Below, in pieces: positions 46,008-55,550 of a DNA stretch of 64,000 nt. Source of the stretch: Planctomycetota bacterium (GTDB lineage: Bacteria; Planctomycetota; Planctomycetia; Pirellulales; Pirellulaceae); the NCBI GenBank assembly GCA_026692865.1, contig JAPLNI010000025.1, positions 124,001-188,000 on the forward strand, given 5' to 3'. A model generated the notes under the pieces. It did not search any database. It was given only the letters and a program-made list of their open reading frames with translations, and was not told the origin of the DNA. The stretch's first letter is position 1. Each line of letters opens with the position of its first letter. The position numbers and the translations under genes were made by a program.

Positions 46008-46207
46008 TTTGTGCTAGCGTTCGAAGAGCCAGCAGCATGAAGCAAGATGATAAAGCCATTATTCGAGCGGAATCGACATAGAAGCAATCCGCCCAATCTG
46101 CTAAGACACCTAGTTGTGGATGATTGATGGTGGGTGGATGCTGGTTTATATCTCACCCGCTGAATGATGTGGAATATTGACAAAAATTAAATCCCCCGAT
46201 TTTGGTA

Positions 46208-48022
46208 ATGGCTTTGGCAAGGGCTTCGTCAACGAATTTCAGGATGACATTCACGTTGAGCTTATTGAGACGAAAGATACGGTTTGCATGGACTGCGATT
46301 GTGGTTGCAACCGGTTCGCTGATGTTCGTCTCGGTCACCAAGCCAATTTTTGCCGACAACCCAACAAAGCCCAAAGAAGCTTCGACTGCTAGCCAATCCA
46401 CACCAGATCCTAAGCTCGTCGCAATCGACTCGGCTCGAAAAGCTCCACAGCCTAAAGCTTCACTGCCAAACGCTGAGGATCCTAATGCAATTCCCAGTTT
46501 GATTACTCCTCAAGTTGCGAGCGTCGATGGTGCCAAGTCCCGCATTCGATGGATTAAATCAACTTTAGATACGATCCCATCGCTTTCGTGGCAATCGATC
46601 AGCAGTAGTGGTTCAATCGCACCGATGCCCACTTCGTTTAAAGAAGGCGTATTTCTGCTTACAGGCGTCGACCCTAGTGGTAAACAATGGTTAGTCGCAG
46701 TCAATTCGCTTCCGTGGTTAGAACAATTCGAATGCCATTGGAAAGAGAACTCGCCAGGCCGCTCGGAAGAGACTACTGGTTTGAAGAACTCGAATGCTCA
46801 GGGAGTAACTGATCAAAGTACTTTATCGATTGTCGCAGAGACTCATAACGCGGAAGTCGAGCGATTCCAAGTAACCCCTGCCGCAAGCAACTCTCCCACG
46901 TCGACGAACTCCGCGATAGTAGATGAAGTGAGCGACTCCCAAAAAACTACTTTGCAGCTTGTTAACGCTCATGATGGATGGCGATTTCGACTACCAGCGA
47001 TGTCGATGACGGCATGGACATGGACTGGCGAATATCCGATCGCGGGTTGGACACATCTGGCTTCGCCGGAAGGTGTGGATCTGATGACGGAGAACGTCAC
47101 TGCGATCAGCGATGTGATTCAACTAATGACAAACTTTCGCACGGACTTCGGACACCAGATGGACGGTAGCTTTGAAAGCACAAAAGCAGGGCAATCATCC
47201 GCTATATCTTCAACTTGGTTTTTCTCGATGAATCCAACTGTGACTTGGAGCAATAATGCGGACCAATCACATGAGCCTGGGCTATCGTTGCAATACGAAT
47301 CCTTCAACGATCAAGCAAACGGATGGATCCAAACACGCTCTATGCCAAGACGCGTCAAGTGGCCGTTGGCCGTTGAAGTCTGGATCAAGATCGACAGCCA
47401 ACCGAATCGCCCCAAAGTGCGACTGATCACAACGGGATCGCTAGGAGATAAAAAGTGGACCGAGTCGAAGCAAATCGATACACCGGAGTACAAAGACGGG
47501 GTTGCTGACTCGTGGAAGCGTTACGAGTTCCCAACACTGCGTAAAAACTCAAACGCCGACTCAACGCCAGCATCGACCACAAATCAGGGACTCGCAGCAC
47601 CGCCGGTCGCCTCGCCCTCCGAACTGTTGCAGTGGACCATCGAAGTCACTGGCGCGGGAAAATTATGGATCGACGACGTTGGGTTGAGTCCTCTGGTGCT
47701 AACGGACGAGGAGCGGCGTTTACTGCGGAGTCAGCTGTTTGTCGCTAAACGCGAGCTCGAACAAAAGAGACCCGCGAAAGCGATCGAATGGATCGAGTCG
47801 CCGCTAGTCGTTCGAATACTCCAACTCTCGCAAGAATGCCCGCCTGACTTTTTGAAGCCCGTGTCCCGCCCGATCAAGCCAGTCGCCCAAACAAAGCGTC
47901 GAACTTTTCTTCAGTCCACGAGCGGTTGGTTCTGGCGTCCTGGAAAAGCAGATTTGGAACCCGCCCGGGTCCGAATTGTCGATGGAATGCCTGCGGCTCC
48001 CAATGCTTCACTCAAGCGGTAG
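46208..48022 (+). CDS. Secreted protein of unknown function (about 604 aa)
   Basis: Not recognised. A basic N-terminus and hydrophobic stretch (RFAWTAIVVATGSLMFVSV) ending near PIFADN indicate a signal peptide. A Ser/Thr/Pro-rich region follows. The central part has Trp-rich beta-type sequence (DGWRFRLPAMSMTAWTWTGEYPIAGWTHL) and the part around 380-500 (RRVKWPLAVEVWIKIDSQPNRPKVRL, then LLQWTIEVTGAGKLWIDDVGLSPL) looks like a jelly-roll, carbohydrate-binding-like fold ending in 'W.DDV.L'. The start is uncertain: ATG 46208, ATG 46244 and TTG 46202 are possible and none has a good ribosome site. Confidence 0.75.
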   Translation: MALARASSTNFRMTFTLSLLRRKIRFAWTAIVVATGSLMFVSVTKPIFADNPTKPKEASTASQSTPDPKLVAIDSARKAPQPKASLPNAEDPNAIPSLITPQVASVDGAKSRIRWIKSTLDTIPSLSWQSISSSGSIAPMPTSFKEGVFLLTGVDPSGKQWLVAVNSLPWLEQFECHWKENSPGRSEETTGLKNSNAQGVTDQSTLSIVAETHNAEVERFQVTPAASNSPTSTNSAIVDEVSDSQKTTLQLVNAHDGWRFRLPAMSMTAWTWTGEYPIAGWTHLASPEGVDLMTENVTAISDVIQLMTNFRTDFGHQMDGSFESTKAGQSSAISSTWFFSMNPTVTWSNNADQSHEPGLSLQYESFNDQANGWIQTRSMPRRVKWPLAVEVWIKIDSQPNRPKVRLITTGSLGDKKWTESKQIDTPEYKDGVADSWKRYEFPTLRKNSNADSTPASTTNQGLAAPPVASPSELLQWTIEVTGAGKLWIDDVGLSPLVLTDEERRLLRSQLFVAKRELEQKRPAKAIEWIESPLVVRILQLSQECPPDFLKPVSRPIKPVAQTKRRTFLQSTSGWFWRPGKADLEPARVRIVDGMPAAPNASLKR

Positions 48023-48333
48023 CGCTCCAAAATCATCTCAAACGTTACTCCCTGCCGCCAACGCCTAAACCTCTTCACGCCAGCGGGGCCCATCTCAAAA
48101 GCGAGTCGCATTACCGTCCTGGCCAGATGAGAATGCCATTTATACGCTTTAGTTTGATGCTTGCCTCGCGCGGAATCTAGAAAACAGTGACGTAAAGCCC
48201 GCGTGGCAGGGGTCATCGAAGCATTTTTCTTTGGACTACACAACTCCCCAACGAGCTATAAACCTGACCTACAACTCCTTGGCTGCAATCCGTTGACGGA
48301 TCAGCAGCGGATGACTACAAATAGAACTCACAC
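48023..48333. other. Intergenic region before tRNA-His
   Basis: 311 bp between the secreted protein and the tRNA. Apart from the tRNA promoter at its end I see no gene. Frames crossing it have no resemblance to known families. Confidence 0.5.
48293..48321 (+). promoter_or_regulatory. Sigma-70 promoter of tRNA-His
   Basis: TTGACG at 48293-48298 and TACAAA at 48316-48321 with a 17-nt spacer. Transcription would start near 48328, about 6 nt before the tRNA, which fits a single tRNA gene with a short leader. Confidence 0.6.
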
Positions 48334-48408
48334 GGTGGTTGTAGCTCAGTTGGTTAGAGCGTCGGATTGTGGTTCCGAATGTCGGGGGTTCGAGTCCCCT
48401 CATCCACC
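48334..48408 (+). tRNA. tRNA-His (anticodon GTG)
   Basis: Full cloverleaf: extra 5' G (48334, G-1, diagnostic of tRNA-His) facing C73; D arm GCTC-AGTTGGTTA-GAGC; anticodon arm TCGGA-TTGTGGT-TCCGA with anticodon GTG; T arm GGGGG-TTCGAGT-CCCCT. The acceptor stem GTGGTTG/CATCCAC pairs except for a U-U mismatch at position 5:68. CCA is not encoded (CTT follows C73), so it must be added by the CCA-adding enzyme. Confidence 0.95.
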
Positions 48409-48566
48409 CTTGAAGAAATTTTCGAAAACACGTCAGACCCCTGGCATGATTTCCGGTAGAAATCGATTAGTATTCTTGTTATTGTTTTGGGGTCACTGTT
48501 CTTATCGCACGCCCTCTCCCCGCGCGATTCCTTGTCAATCCATCTATGGTTTCGGGGAGTTTTTTC

Positions 48567-49886
48567 GTGCTGTGTGCTGATGATTTGAAGGTCAAGACAC
48601 TGGGGAATTGCCGCGTCGATTCTCCCCTGATTCCACTGCTCGACAAACGTATGAACTCGGTGCACTATGCCGACGAGTCAGACCGAGTGATGATCGCAAC
48701 GACTGCTTCCGAGTTAAAGGCTTACGATTGCTCTATCGATGATATTCCGGGATTGGAGCCCGCAGGCGCTAGACGGAAGATCTATTTCGATCCCTCGAAG
48801 ACACGTGCTGGAATTGTTACTTGCGGCGGCCTGTGCCCAGGATTAAACGATGTGATTCGTGCGCTCGCGCTAGAACTGACGCGGCTGTATGGCGTTCAAA
48901 AAGTCTACGGATTTTGTAACGGCTTTCAAGGTTTTATCCCAAGCTTCGGCCGACCGGTGATAGAGCTAACACCGTCCTTTGTCGATACGATCAATGAACA
49001 CGGTGGAACGATTCTTGGTTCTTCTCGCGGTCAACAAGACCCCGTAGAAATTGTCGACTGTTTGGAACGAATGGGAATCAATATTCTGTTCGTGATCGGT
49101 GGCGATGGGAGCATGCGTGGTGCAATGTCGATCATCAAAGAGGTTGACAATCGAGGCGCTAAGATCGCAGTGGTTGGAATTCCAAAAACGATCGACAATG
49201 ACATCATGTTCATCGATCAAAGCTTCGGATTCCAGACCGCCTTCAGCGAAGCTGCTAAAGCAATTCGAGCTGCTCACGTCGAAGCCACTGGTGCTCCCAA
49301 CGGCGTCGGCTTAGTCAAGCTCATGGGGCGTCACAGCGGGTTTATCGCGTGCTATGCGTCACTTGCGATGAGTGATGCAAACTTCGTGTTGATTCCTGAG
49401 GTTCCCTTTCAACTCGAAGGCGAACAAGGTCTTTTAAAGATGCTGAAAAAGCGACTCGATAAACGAGGGCATGCGGTGATCGTTGTTGCCGAAGGGGCAG
49501 GACAAAATTTACTCCCATCGACTCAAGCAACCGACGCATCTGGAAACAAAAAGCTAGTTGATATCGGAATCTTTTTGAAAGACATCTTTACCGACTACTT
49601 CAAGCAACAATCGACCGAATTGAATCTGAAGTACATCGACCCGAGTTACGTCATTCGCAGCGTACCAGCAAATCCCTACGACAGCGTTTTCTGCACTCGA
49701 CTAGCTCACAACGCGGTCCACGCAGCGATGAGTGGGCGAACTGAAATGATTGTGAGCCGACTACACATGCGATTCGTCAACGTCCCAATGCCGCTCGCCA
49801 TCCGACAACGTAACAACGTCGATCCTCACGGCGATCTGTGGATGACCGTGTTGGAATCAACTGGCCAACCCGCCGAGTTTTGTTAA
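48567..49886 (+). CDS. pfkA: 6-phosphofructokinase (ATP-type group, plant/TP0108-like)
   Basis: Phosphorylates fructose 6-phosphate in glycolysis. About 439 residues, longer than E. coli PfkA and like the plant/spirochaete group. Motifs: AGIVTCGGLCPGLNDVIRAL, LGSSRGQQDP, FVIGGDGSMRGA, VGIPKTIDNDIMFID, and VKLMGRHSGFIA. The GGDGS Gly suggests ATP use, while Lys in PKTIDND is the residue seen in PPi enzymes; this mixed Gly/Lys pattern is known in ATP-using members, but the donor should be tested. GGGGAG 7 nt before GTG 48567 selects this start; ATG 48546 is also in frame. Confidence 0.92.
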   Translation: MLCADDLKVKTLGNCRVDSPLIPLLDKRMNSVHYADESDRVMIATTASELKAYDCSIDDIPGLEPAGARRKIYFDPSKTRAGIVTCGGLCPGLNDVIRALALELTRLYGVQKVYGFCNGFQGFIPSFGRPVIELTPSFVDTINEHGGTILGSSRGQQDPVEIVDCLERMGINILFVIGGDGSMRGAMSIIKEVDNRGAKIAVVGIPKTIDNDIMFIDQSFGFQTAFSEAAKAIRAAHVEATGAPNGVGLVKLMGRHSGFIACYASLAMSDANFVLIPEVPFQLEGEQGLLKMLKKRLDKRGHAVIVVAEGAGQNLLPSTQATDASGNKKLVDIGIFLKDIFTDYFKQQSTELNLKYIDPSYVIRSVPANPYDSVFCTRLAHNAVHAAMSGRTEMIVSRLHMRFVNVPMPLAIRQRNNVDPHGDLWMTVLESTGQPAEFC

Positions 49887-49945
49887 CACATGCCCAGCAG
49901 CGAGTCGTAGCCGAACTCGTAATAGTTCTGAATCAAGGGTTGTGG

Positions 49946-49967
49946 GCAGAAGTCTTACGACTTCTGC
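49946..49967. terminator. Hairpin between convergent pfkA and ThuA-cytochrome genes
   Basis: GCAGAAGTC (49946-49954) and GACTTCTGC (49959-49967) form a perfect 9-bp stem with loop TTAC, between two convergent stops (49886 and 49990). It is symmetric and could act in both directions, although neither side has a clear T-run. Confidence 0.5.
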
Positions 49968-49989
49968 TACTGGGGTTGCGGTTATTGCG

Positions 49990-52900
49990 TTAGACGCGTT
50001 TCTTGAGGCTTACTAAGTATTCAATTAGATCCACGAGACCTTGTTCGTCCATTGTTTCCTGGAGGTTTTCAGGCATCAATGACTTTTCTTGCTTCTTGTA
50101 TGCTTCGATCTCGTTGCGGTTCATTGAACGTTCAATTCCCTTTGAATCTTTCAGGATCACGGTCGATTCAGTTTCTGACACCAACAATCCCGTAACAACG
50201 CTGTCATCTTCCATAAGCGCCGTATAGGCTTCGAAGTTGTGGCTGATTCCGGCGCTGGGGTCTAAGATAGAAACGTACATTGCTTCTCTGGAAAGCTTGT
50301 CGCCGATCTCAGTGAGCGCTGGCCCAACGTTTTTACCTTGACTCCCTACCATGTGACATTGGCCGCAAGTTGCAACGCCATCGAAGAGCATCTTGCCTTG
50401 CGTCAAATCTCCGGTCCGTTTGGCAAGTTCCGTGACAGGTGGAAGATTTGCTTTGGAAGTTTTCATAGCAGGGAAAAGCTGGTTCGCTGCGGACTTGACT
50501 GATTCATCTTGCGAGGCTCTCAATACGGGTCCGATCAGAAGCTTTGCCTCAGCCGGTAACTTGCCTGATTTAGCAAGTTCAATCAAGAATTTCTGACCCG
50601 CGACGCTATCGGCGAGTCCTATCGCGGCGTCCATTCGTACTTGAGAAATTGTTGTTGAGTCGACGAGAACTTTTTTGAGAATGTTCTTGGCATCACCACG
50701 TTTACTCAAGCCAAGTAGTTTTGCAAAATTGATTTCGGTCGCGGACGCATTGGCTGCACCCAACTTCTTTTCCAACTCCGGTCCAACGCCTTGTTCTAAT
50801 GCAATATCAAGCGACTGGACAGCCTGAGTCGACTGTCCCCAAATAGTCGCAAGTTCCAGAAGCCGATTGGTCATTCCCGCTATCTTCAATTGCTTGATGA
50901 TTTTGAGCTGCTTTGGATCGTCGCCGAGGGTTGCTACGTATCTTCTCACAGCCAACGCAAGTCGCGGGTCCTTGTTCACATCGACGTCGCCCAGTCTCAG
51001 TGCGGACTCGGCAACTATACGATCTCGTTGTGCAGAAGTTGCATTGGAATCGGTAGCGACAAGACGATTTCGATTAACAGTCGTCGAACTTGCGACCGTT
51101 GCCATCTCGACTAGGCTTCTCAGGGCTTTGACACGCGATTCTTCATCCTGAAAATCCAACGCACGAAAGAACCGATCCACCTCATCGCTGGGCAAAGAGG
51201 GCATTTCAAGAACTTGAGCGATTACGGGCGCTGCCAGCTTCGAACGGCTCCGCCAAACAATATCGCGAGTCGCTTTTTCACCGAGACTACTTTGAGCTTT
51301 CGGTAGCCAAGCTTTCAAGCAATCGTCCCAGCGGTCCATCGCCGCAATCCCAAGAGCCTCCAACATCCAGCGGTCTTTGCCTTCGTATCGATTTGCAAGT
51401 GCTGTCCAGTAGGTAGGCATCTGCTCAGATCGATCTTCGCGAAGAGCCACTGCGATTTCTCGAAGGACCGCCGGGGAAGTATCTTTGAGCAACGAGGGAA
51501 CATAATCCGCGGTTGCAAGGTTTGCTTGACGAGCCATTCTAATGCCGGCACAACGCAGGTCGGGATGATCGCTTCCAAGTGCTTGACGAATGTATTTGGT
51601 GCCGATTTCTGGCATTTTGCTGAGCAGCCACAGCGCTCGTGCTTGCAGTCTCGGATTGGTATCCCCGGCAAGTTTCGCTAAACCTAGTTCAGCCGATTTG
51701 CCTATCTTCATTAAAGCGTGCCACGCCATATATCGTACTGAAGTACAAGGATTCCTCATTGCTTCCAAGCAATCATCTAGTTTCGCAAAGTCATACTTAG
51801 GAACGTCATACTTCGTATTTGGAGGAGCGATGCGGAACAGTCGGCCTCGTTCAGTATCCCCCATCAAGTGCCCGCCGACACCTGGGTCGTACCAATCGCT
51901 TACAAACAACGAACCGTCTGGGGCCACGCAAACATCGGCTGGTCTGAACCAACGATCGCGTGAGCCTTCGACAACGTTTTCAACCGTTGCCGAGTATCCA
52001 GCCCCATCGGCTTTCGTTGGATAAGCACGAACAACGTTCGGTCCCGCGTCGCAGTGAATGATTTGATCCCAGAATACTTCCGGAAGCAGTCGCCCTTCGT
52101 AAGTCGCGATCCCTGTTGGCGAGCCAGCACCGGTGATATACATCGTCGGAACAACACCGGGATCGTTCAGGTGCCAATGTCGTTGCGGAATCGTGCTTTC
52201 CCAGCCGGTCCGTTCGCTTTGCCAACCAGCACCTGTTATTTCATCGGTGTAACCATAGTTACCAAACTCCATGACAAAGTTGATGCGGGTTGCTCTATTA
52301 CCATCGTCGTCGTTATCAGATTGCCAAAGAGCGCCGTTGGAATCGACGGTCGCTTCGTAGTTATTTCGGAAGTTGTTTCCGACAACTTCCATATCCGAAA
52401 AATCTTCGTTGCAGCGAAAGAGCATTCCTTGTCGGTAAGGCTTTCCCGAGTCGTTGATGTCTCGGCCCCAGCGATCCTTGACAGGTTTCCCTGCTGCATC
52501 GCAAAGCTGCTTACCCGTGTTCCCAAAGTTGAAGTAAAGCTTGCCATCGGGCCCGAAAACAAAGCTATGAACCGAGTGATCATGCTGAGGTGTACCAGTA
52601 TTTGTAAAGACAGATTTCTTGCTATCAGGAATATCGTCACCGTTGGTGTCTATGAACTCGATGATGGTCGGAGCCACGCTGACGAGCACTCGATTGCCCA
52701 AGACGCAAATGCCTAGAGCCGAGTCGATATCGCGCCCTTGATAGAAGACTTTGCTGGTGTCGGTGACTCCATCATGATCTGTATCTTCCAAGATAAGAAT
52801 GCGATCTCCTTCCGGGCGATCTTCTTTATGCTTGCGATAGTTAACGACTTCACAGACCCAGACGCGACCGCGATGATCGATATCTATATTAGTGAGGCTC

Positions 52901-54474
52901 TTCAAGGTAGGTTCGGAAGCGGCGAGTGTTGCTTCGACGCCCGAGTGAGTGTCGAGTCCAGCGACTGCGTTTTCGACCGCACGTTGGTTGCCGAGTGACT
53001 CATCGATAGCCATTGCATCAGCGGGCAGTGAGTCTTTGTAAATTGCAAATCGAACCGAAGTCTTGTCTCCTTGCGAAGTTCCACCGGTATCGAGTGCGCA
53101 GTTTACTTCGAACTTCTCAGCACCTTCCGGAACACGAAACTCGATCACACTGTTCGCGTGCGTTCCAATTCCGCTACCAACATCTTTGCCTCGAACCGTT
53201 AGCGGCCCACCGATAGCGTTTTGATTCTTCCGAACCTTTCCGAATCCCGTAGTCGCTTGGACCCAATCGAGATCAAGAGCGGAAGTTTTTTTATCTTCCG
53301 CGATAAACATCGGATTCATCCAATTTGCCCAATCGGAATTGAATCCGTCGCCAGCATCCGTGACGACCAAGAAGAGCGACTTGGCTCCGTTGAGGTTGAC
53401 TTCAACATCGACCGAGTGCCGTGATGTCTTTGTGTCAACCAGGGGTGAGAGATAAAGGAGGTTCGGGTGCTTCGCTGCACTGCTGACTGACGCTTTTGTC
53501 GTGACAACCTTTGGACGCTTCAGCTCAAAATCCTTTTCAATCTTCTCGGGACTGAAATCCGCAGGGACTTTGTCATCTTGGTTTTCTTTTAGCTTGTCGA
53601 TACTCGTTTCCATTGTTACTAATCCCGTTTGGGGGACATCGCCTTTGGCTGACCATATGATCGCGTTGGTGACAAGTCTCTGCATCTCCGGTCGGCCCCA
53701 GTTCCAGTGGTAGTGCCCTCCAGTAAAGCCGAACGAGCGGCCTCCATTGGAACGATCAAACGCCCATGCGACGTGCTGAGGTTCTTTCGCAGCAACAGCC
53801 TTTCTCGCATCAGGATTACCGCTGTGACGCCCGTCAGGCCGACTCATTGTTGAATCAGGAGCAATCGCCGTCAGGATTGGCGTGACACCTTTCATCTGAT
53901 CGACAAACCGCATGTGAAAGTACCATTCATCATTAGTCGCAAAAGGTGAGACACCTGTTGTGATTGGGTGACTTGGAAGCGTTTTAAATTCAGCTACCCA
54001 GTGCGGATTGACTGACCAAAACGGCTCGAAGTAACCCCCCAAAAACGTTTTGAATTCAGTACCGCGTTCATCTTTGGGGAATTCGACTGCGTAGTGCAAA
54101 CAAACCAACCCTGCGCCGCGATTCATTTGCTTTCGCAGGGTGTCCATGTGCTTGTAGGCGGGATGACGCTCACCACCGTCGGCGTAAATGACTATCGTAT
54201 CCGCATCATCGAGAATCGAATCGTCCTCGGGCCACCCGTTGCGAACAATCTCGCATTTCGCATTCACGTTATTGGCATGGATAATATCAGCAAGCAGACG
54301 ACAACCAGCGTAGTGTTCGTGGTCTCCATATTTATGACTAGCAGAACCGGCGATCATCACAATTTTTTTCTTTCCGTCAGCCGCGATTGATTCTTTCAGT
54401 GTTGAAATGTCAAACAGAACGCCAATGGCAACGAACACGAGCAGTCGAGTAATGATACCGGGACGATTTTGCAT
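49990..54474 (-). CDS. Secreted ThuA / NPCBM / beta-propeller / HEAT / cytochrome c protein (about 1494 aa)
   Basis: Very large periplasmic protein. From ATG 54474: signal peptide (IITRLLVFVAIGVLFDIS...), a ThuA-like domain (about 35-275, KKIVMIAGSASHKYGDHEHY, GGHYHWNWGRPEMQRLVTNAI), an NPCBM-like beta-sandwich (about 355-500, IGTHANSVIEFRVPEGAEKF), and a PVC-type dehydrogenase propeller (about 515-900, LTNIDIDHRGRVWVCEVVNYR). HEAT-like repeats (about 925-1340) and a C-terminal heme domain with CGQCH follow. Such proteins probably oxidise sugars or sugar alcohols outside the cytoplasm; the substrate is unknown. AAGGTGA before ATG 54474 supports this start over 54612. Confidence 0.92.
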   Translation of the reverse strand: MQNRPGIITRLLVFVAIGVLFDISTLKESIAADGKKKIVMIAGSASHKYGDHEHYAGCRLLADIIHANNVNAKCEIVRNGWPEDDSILDDADTIVIYADGGERHPAYKHMDTLRKQMNRGAGLVCLHYAVEFPKDERGTEFKTFLGGYFEPFWSVNPHWVAEFKTLPSHPITTGVSPFATNDEWYFHMRFVDQMKGVTPILTAIAPDSTMSRPDGRHSGNPDARKAVAAKEPQHVAWAFDRSNGGRSFGFTGGHYHWNWGRPEMQRLVTNAIIWSAKGDVPQTGLVTMETSIDKLKENQDDKVPADFSPEKIEKDFELKRPKVVTTKASVSSAAKHPNLLYLSPLVDTKTSRHSVDVEVNLNGAKSLFLVVTDAGDGFNSDWANWMNPMFIAEDKKTSALDLDWVQATTGFGKVRKNQNAIGGPLTVRGKDVGSGIGTHANSVIEFRVPEGAEKFEVNCALDTGGTSQGDKTSVRFAIYKDSLPADAMAIDESLGNQRAVENAVAGLDTHSGVEATLAASEPTLKSLTNIDIDHRGRVWVCEVVNYRKHKEDRPEGDRILILEDTDHDGVTDTSKVFYQGRDIDSALGICVLGNRVLVSVAPTIIEFIDTNGDDIPDSKKSVFTNTGTPQHDHSVHSFVFGPDGKLYFNFGNTGKQLCDAAGKPVKDRWGRDINDSGKPYRQGMLFRCNEDFSDMEVVGNNFRNNYEATVDSNGALWQSDNDDDGNRATRINFVMEFGNYGYTDEITGAGWQSERTGWESTIPQRHWHLNDPGVVPTMYITGAGSPTGIATYEGRLLPEVFWDQIIHCDAGPNVVRAYPTKADGAGYSATVENVVEGSRDRWFRPADVCVAPDGSLFVSDWYDPGVGGHLMGDTERGRLFRIAPPNTKYDVPKYDFAKLDDCLEAMRNPCTSVRYMAWHALMKIGKSAELGLAKLAGDTNPRLQARALWLLSKMPEIGTKYIRQALGSDHPDLRCAGIRMARQANLATADYVPSLLKDTSPAVLREIAVALREDRSEQMPTYWTALANRYEGKDRWMLEALGIAAMDRWDDCLKAWLPKAQSSLGEKATRDIVWRSRSKLAAPVIAQVLEMPSLPSDEVDRFFRALDFQDEESRVKALRSLVEMATVASSTTVNRNRLVATDSNATSAQRDRIVAESALRLGDVDVNKDPRLALAVRRYVATLGDDPKQLKIIKQLKIAGMTNRLLELATIWGQSTQAVQSLDIALEQGVGPELEKKLGAANASATEINFAKLLGLSKRGDAKNILKKVLVDSTTISQVRMDAAIGLADSVAGQKFLIELAKSGKLPAEAKLLIGPVLRASQDESVKSAANQLFPAMKTSKANLPPVTELAKRTGDLTQGKMLFDGVATCGQCHMVGSQGKNVGPALTEIGDKLSREAMYVSILDPSAGISHNFEAYTALMEDDSVVTGLLVSETESTVILKDSKGIERSMNRNEIEAYKKQEKSLMPENLQETMDEQGLVDLIEYLVSLKKRV

Positions 54475-54618
54475 AGAAGGATCACCTTGCGTTGAGGCAG
54501 GACCAAATTGCGATGGGGGGGAAAGTCTACGATAAATGATAACTGAATTTTCGAGACGAAAGACATTCATCCGAATCATTTTGCAGATATATAAAATGAC
54601 GTTAAAAGCCAATTTCTC

Positions 54619-54701
54619 GAGCCGCCGGCGCTAGCCGCGTTAGTGGACGTTCCTGCGCAAGCGGGTAGTTAGTCTTTTGAACTCGGCTAGCGCAGGAGGC
54701 T
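54619..54701. repeat. Intergenic palindromic repeat, family 1, copy B
   Basis: GAGCCGCCGGCGCTAGCC followed by GCGTT (54619-54641) faces AACTCGGCTAGCGC (54680-54693). GCGCTAGCCGCGTT pairs with that right arm at 13 of 14 positions. The loop TGCGCAAGCGGGTAGTTAGTC matches copy A (22279-22369) closely. It lies between the ThuA-cytochrome gene start and the TatD-like gene stop. Confidence 0.65.
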
Positions 54702-54704
54702 TCG

Positions 54705-55526
54705 TTAACGATTGACTTCGTCAACGATTGACTTCCATTTTTGGCTTTGCTGGAAGAATTGATTTGGATTTTGGTAGACGATTTTTTCGATCAGGGCGCG
54801 AGGATGACCGCGTTGCTTGAGTTCGAGAATCAGATCCGGGATTGCGGTCGGTTTGCTTGGTCCCCAGTCACCAGCACTATTGGCCATGAGTCGCTCGGTG
54901 CCATAGGTTTCGATCATGTCAGCGGCTCGTTGCGGTGTGCATTTTGAGATCGGATACATCGTCATGCCCGCCCAAAAACCTCGGTCAAGCACTTCGCGAA
55001 TCGTGTGCTCTTCTACGTGGTCCACAAGAACACGTGAGGGATCGATTCGAGAATCTTGAGTCAGCATATCCAAGATCATTCGCGTTCCTTGATACTTGTC
55101 TTCAAGGTGTGGCGTGTGAATCAAAATTTGTTGATTGTATTTGACCGCTAGTTCAACGTGCTCGAGAAAGATGGTCGCTTCGTTACGAGTATTTTTGTTG
55201 AGCCCGATCTCTCCGATTCCCAAGACGTTGGGTGCGTCCAGAAACTCCGGGATCATCGCAATTACCTCTCGCGAGAGCGAAACATTTTCGGCTTCTTTGG
55301 CGTTAATACAGAGCCATGTGTAATGGCGTATTCCGTATTGAGCAGCTCGCTTGGGTTCGAAGTCGGTCAATTGTCGAAAGTAATCGCGAAAGCTTTCAAC
55401 ACTTCCGCGATCGAAGCCTGCCCAAAACGCAGGTTCGCTCATCGCTACGCAACCCATCTTGGCAAGCGTCTCGTAGTCGTCGGTCGTCCGCGAGACCATG
55501 TGGATATGAGGATCGATGTAGTCCAT
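54705..55526 (-). CDS. TatD-like metal-dependent hydrolase
   Basis: A 273-residue amidohydrolase-fold protein. Metal ligands are visible as IDPHIHMVSRT (H-x-H) at 4-14, GIGEIGLN (Glu), QILIHTPHLEDK (His) and VLVDHVEEHT (His), with a late Asp in NSAGDWGPS. The closest type is the TatD/EboB-like branch of TIM-barrel hydrolases; substrate unknown. It follows the small gene at 55551-55910 with 24 nt between, forming a two-gene unit. A 16-bp tandem duplication (54704-54735) sits across its stop codon. No other ebo-cluster gene is present. Confidence 0.88.
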   Translation of the reverse strand: MDYIDPHIHMVSRTTDDYETLAKMGCVAMSEPAFWAGFDRGSVESFRDYFRQLTDFEPKRAAQYGIRHYTWLCINAKEAENVSLSREVIAMIPEFLDAPNVLGIGEIGLNKNTRNEATIFLEHVELAVKYNQQILIHTPHLEDKYQGTRMILDMLTQDSRIDPSRVLVDHVEEHTIREVLDRGFWAGMTMYPISKCTPQRAADMIETYGTERLMANSAGDWGPSKPTAIPDLILELKQRGHPRALIEKIVYQNPNQFFQQSQKWKSIVDEVNR

Positions 55527-55550
55527 GAGTGTTTGCTTGGTTTGAACGAA

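Noticed and set aside
47911-48243. 110-aa minus-strand frame after the secreted protein gene
   Set aside because: Arg/Lys-rich antisense frame overlapping the end of a real gene; no ribosome site or motif.
48203-48580. 125-aa frame crossing the tRNA-His gene
   Set aside because: It runs through a perfect tRNA and its promoter; a chance frame.
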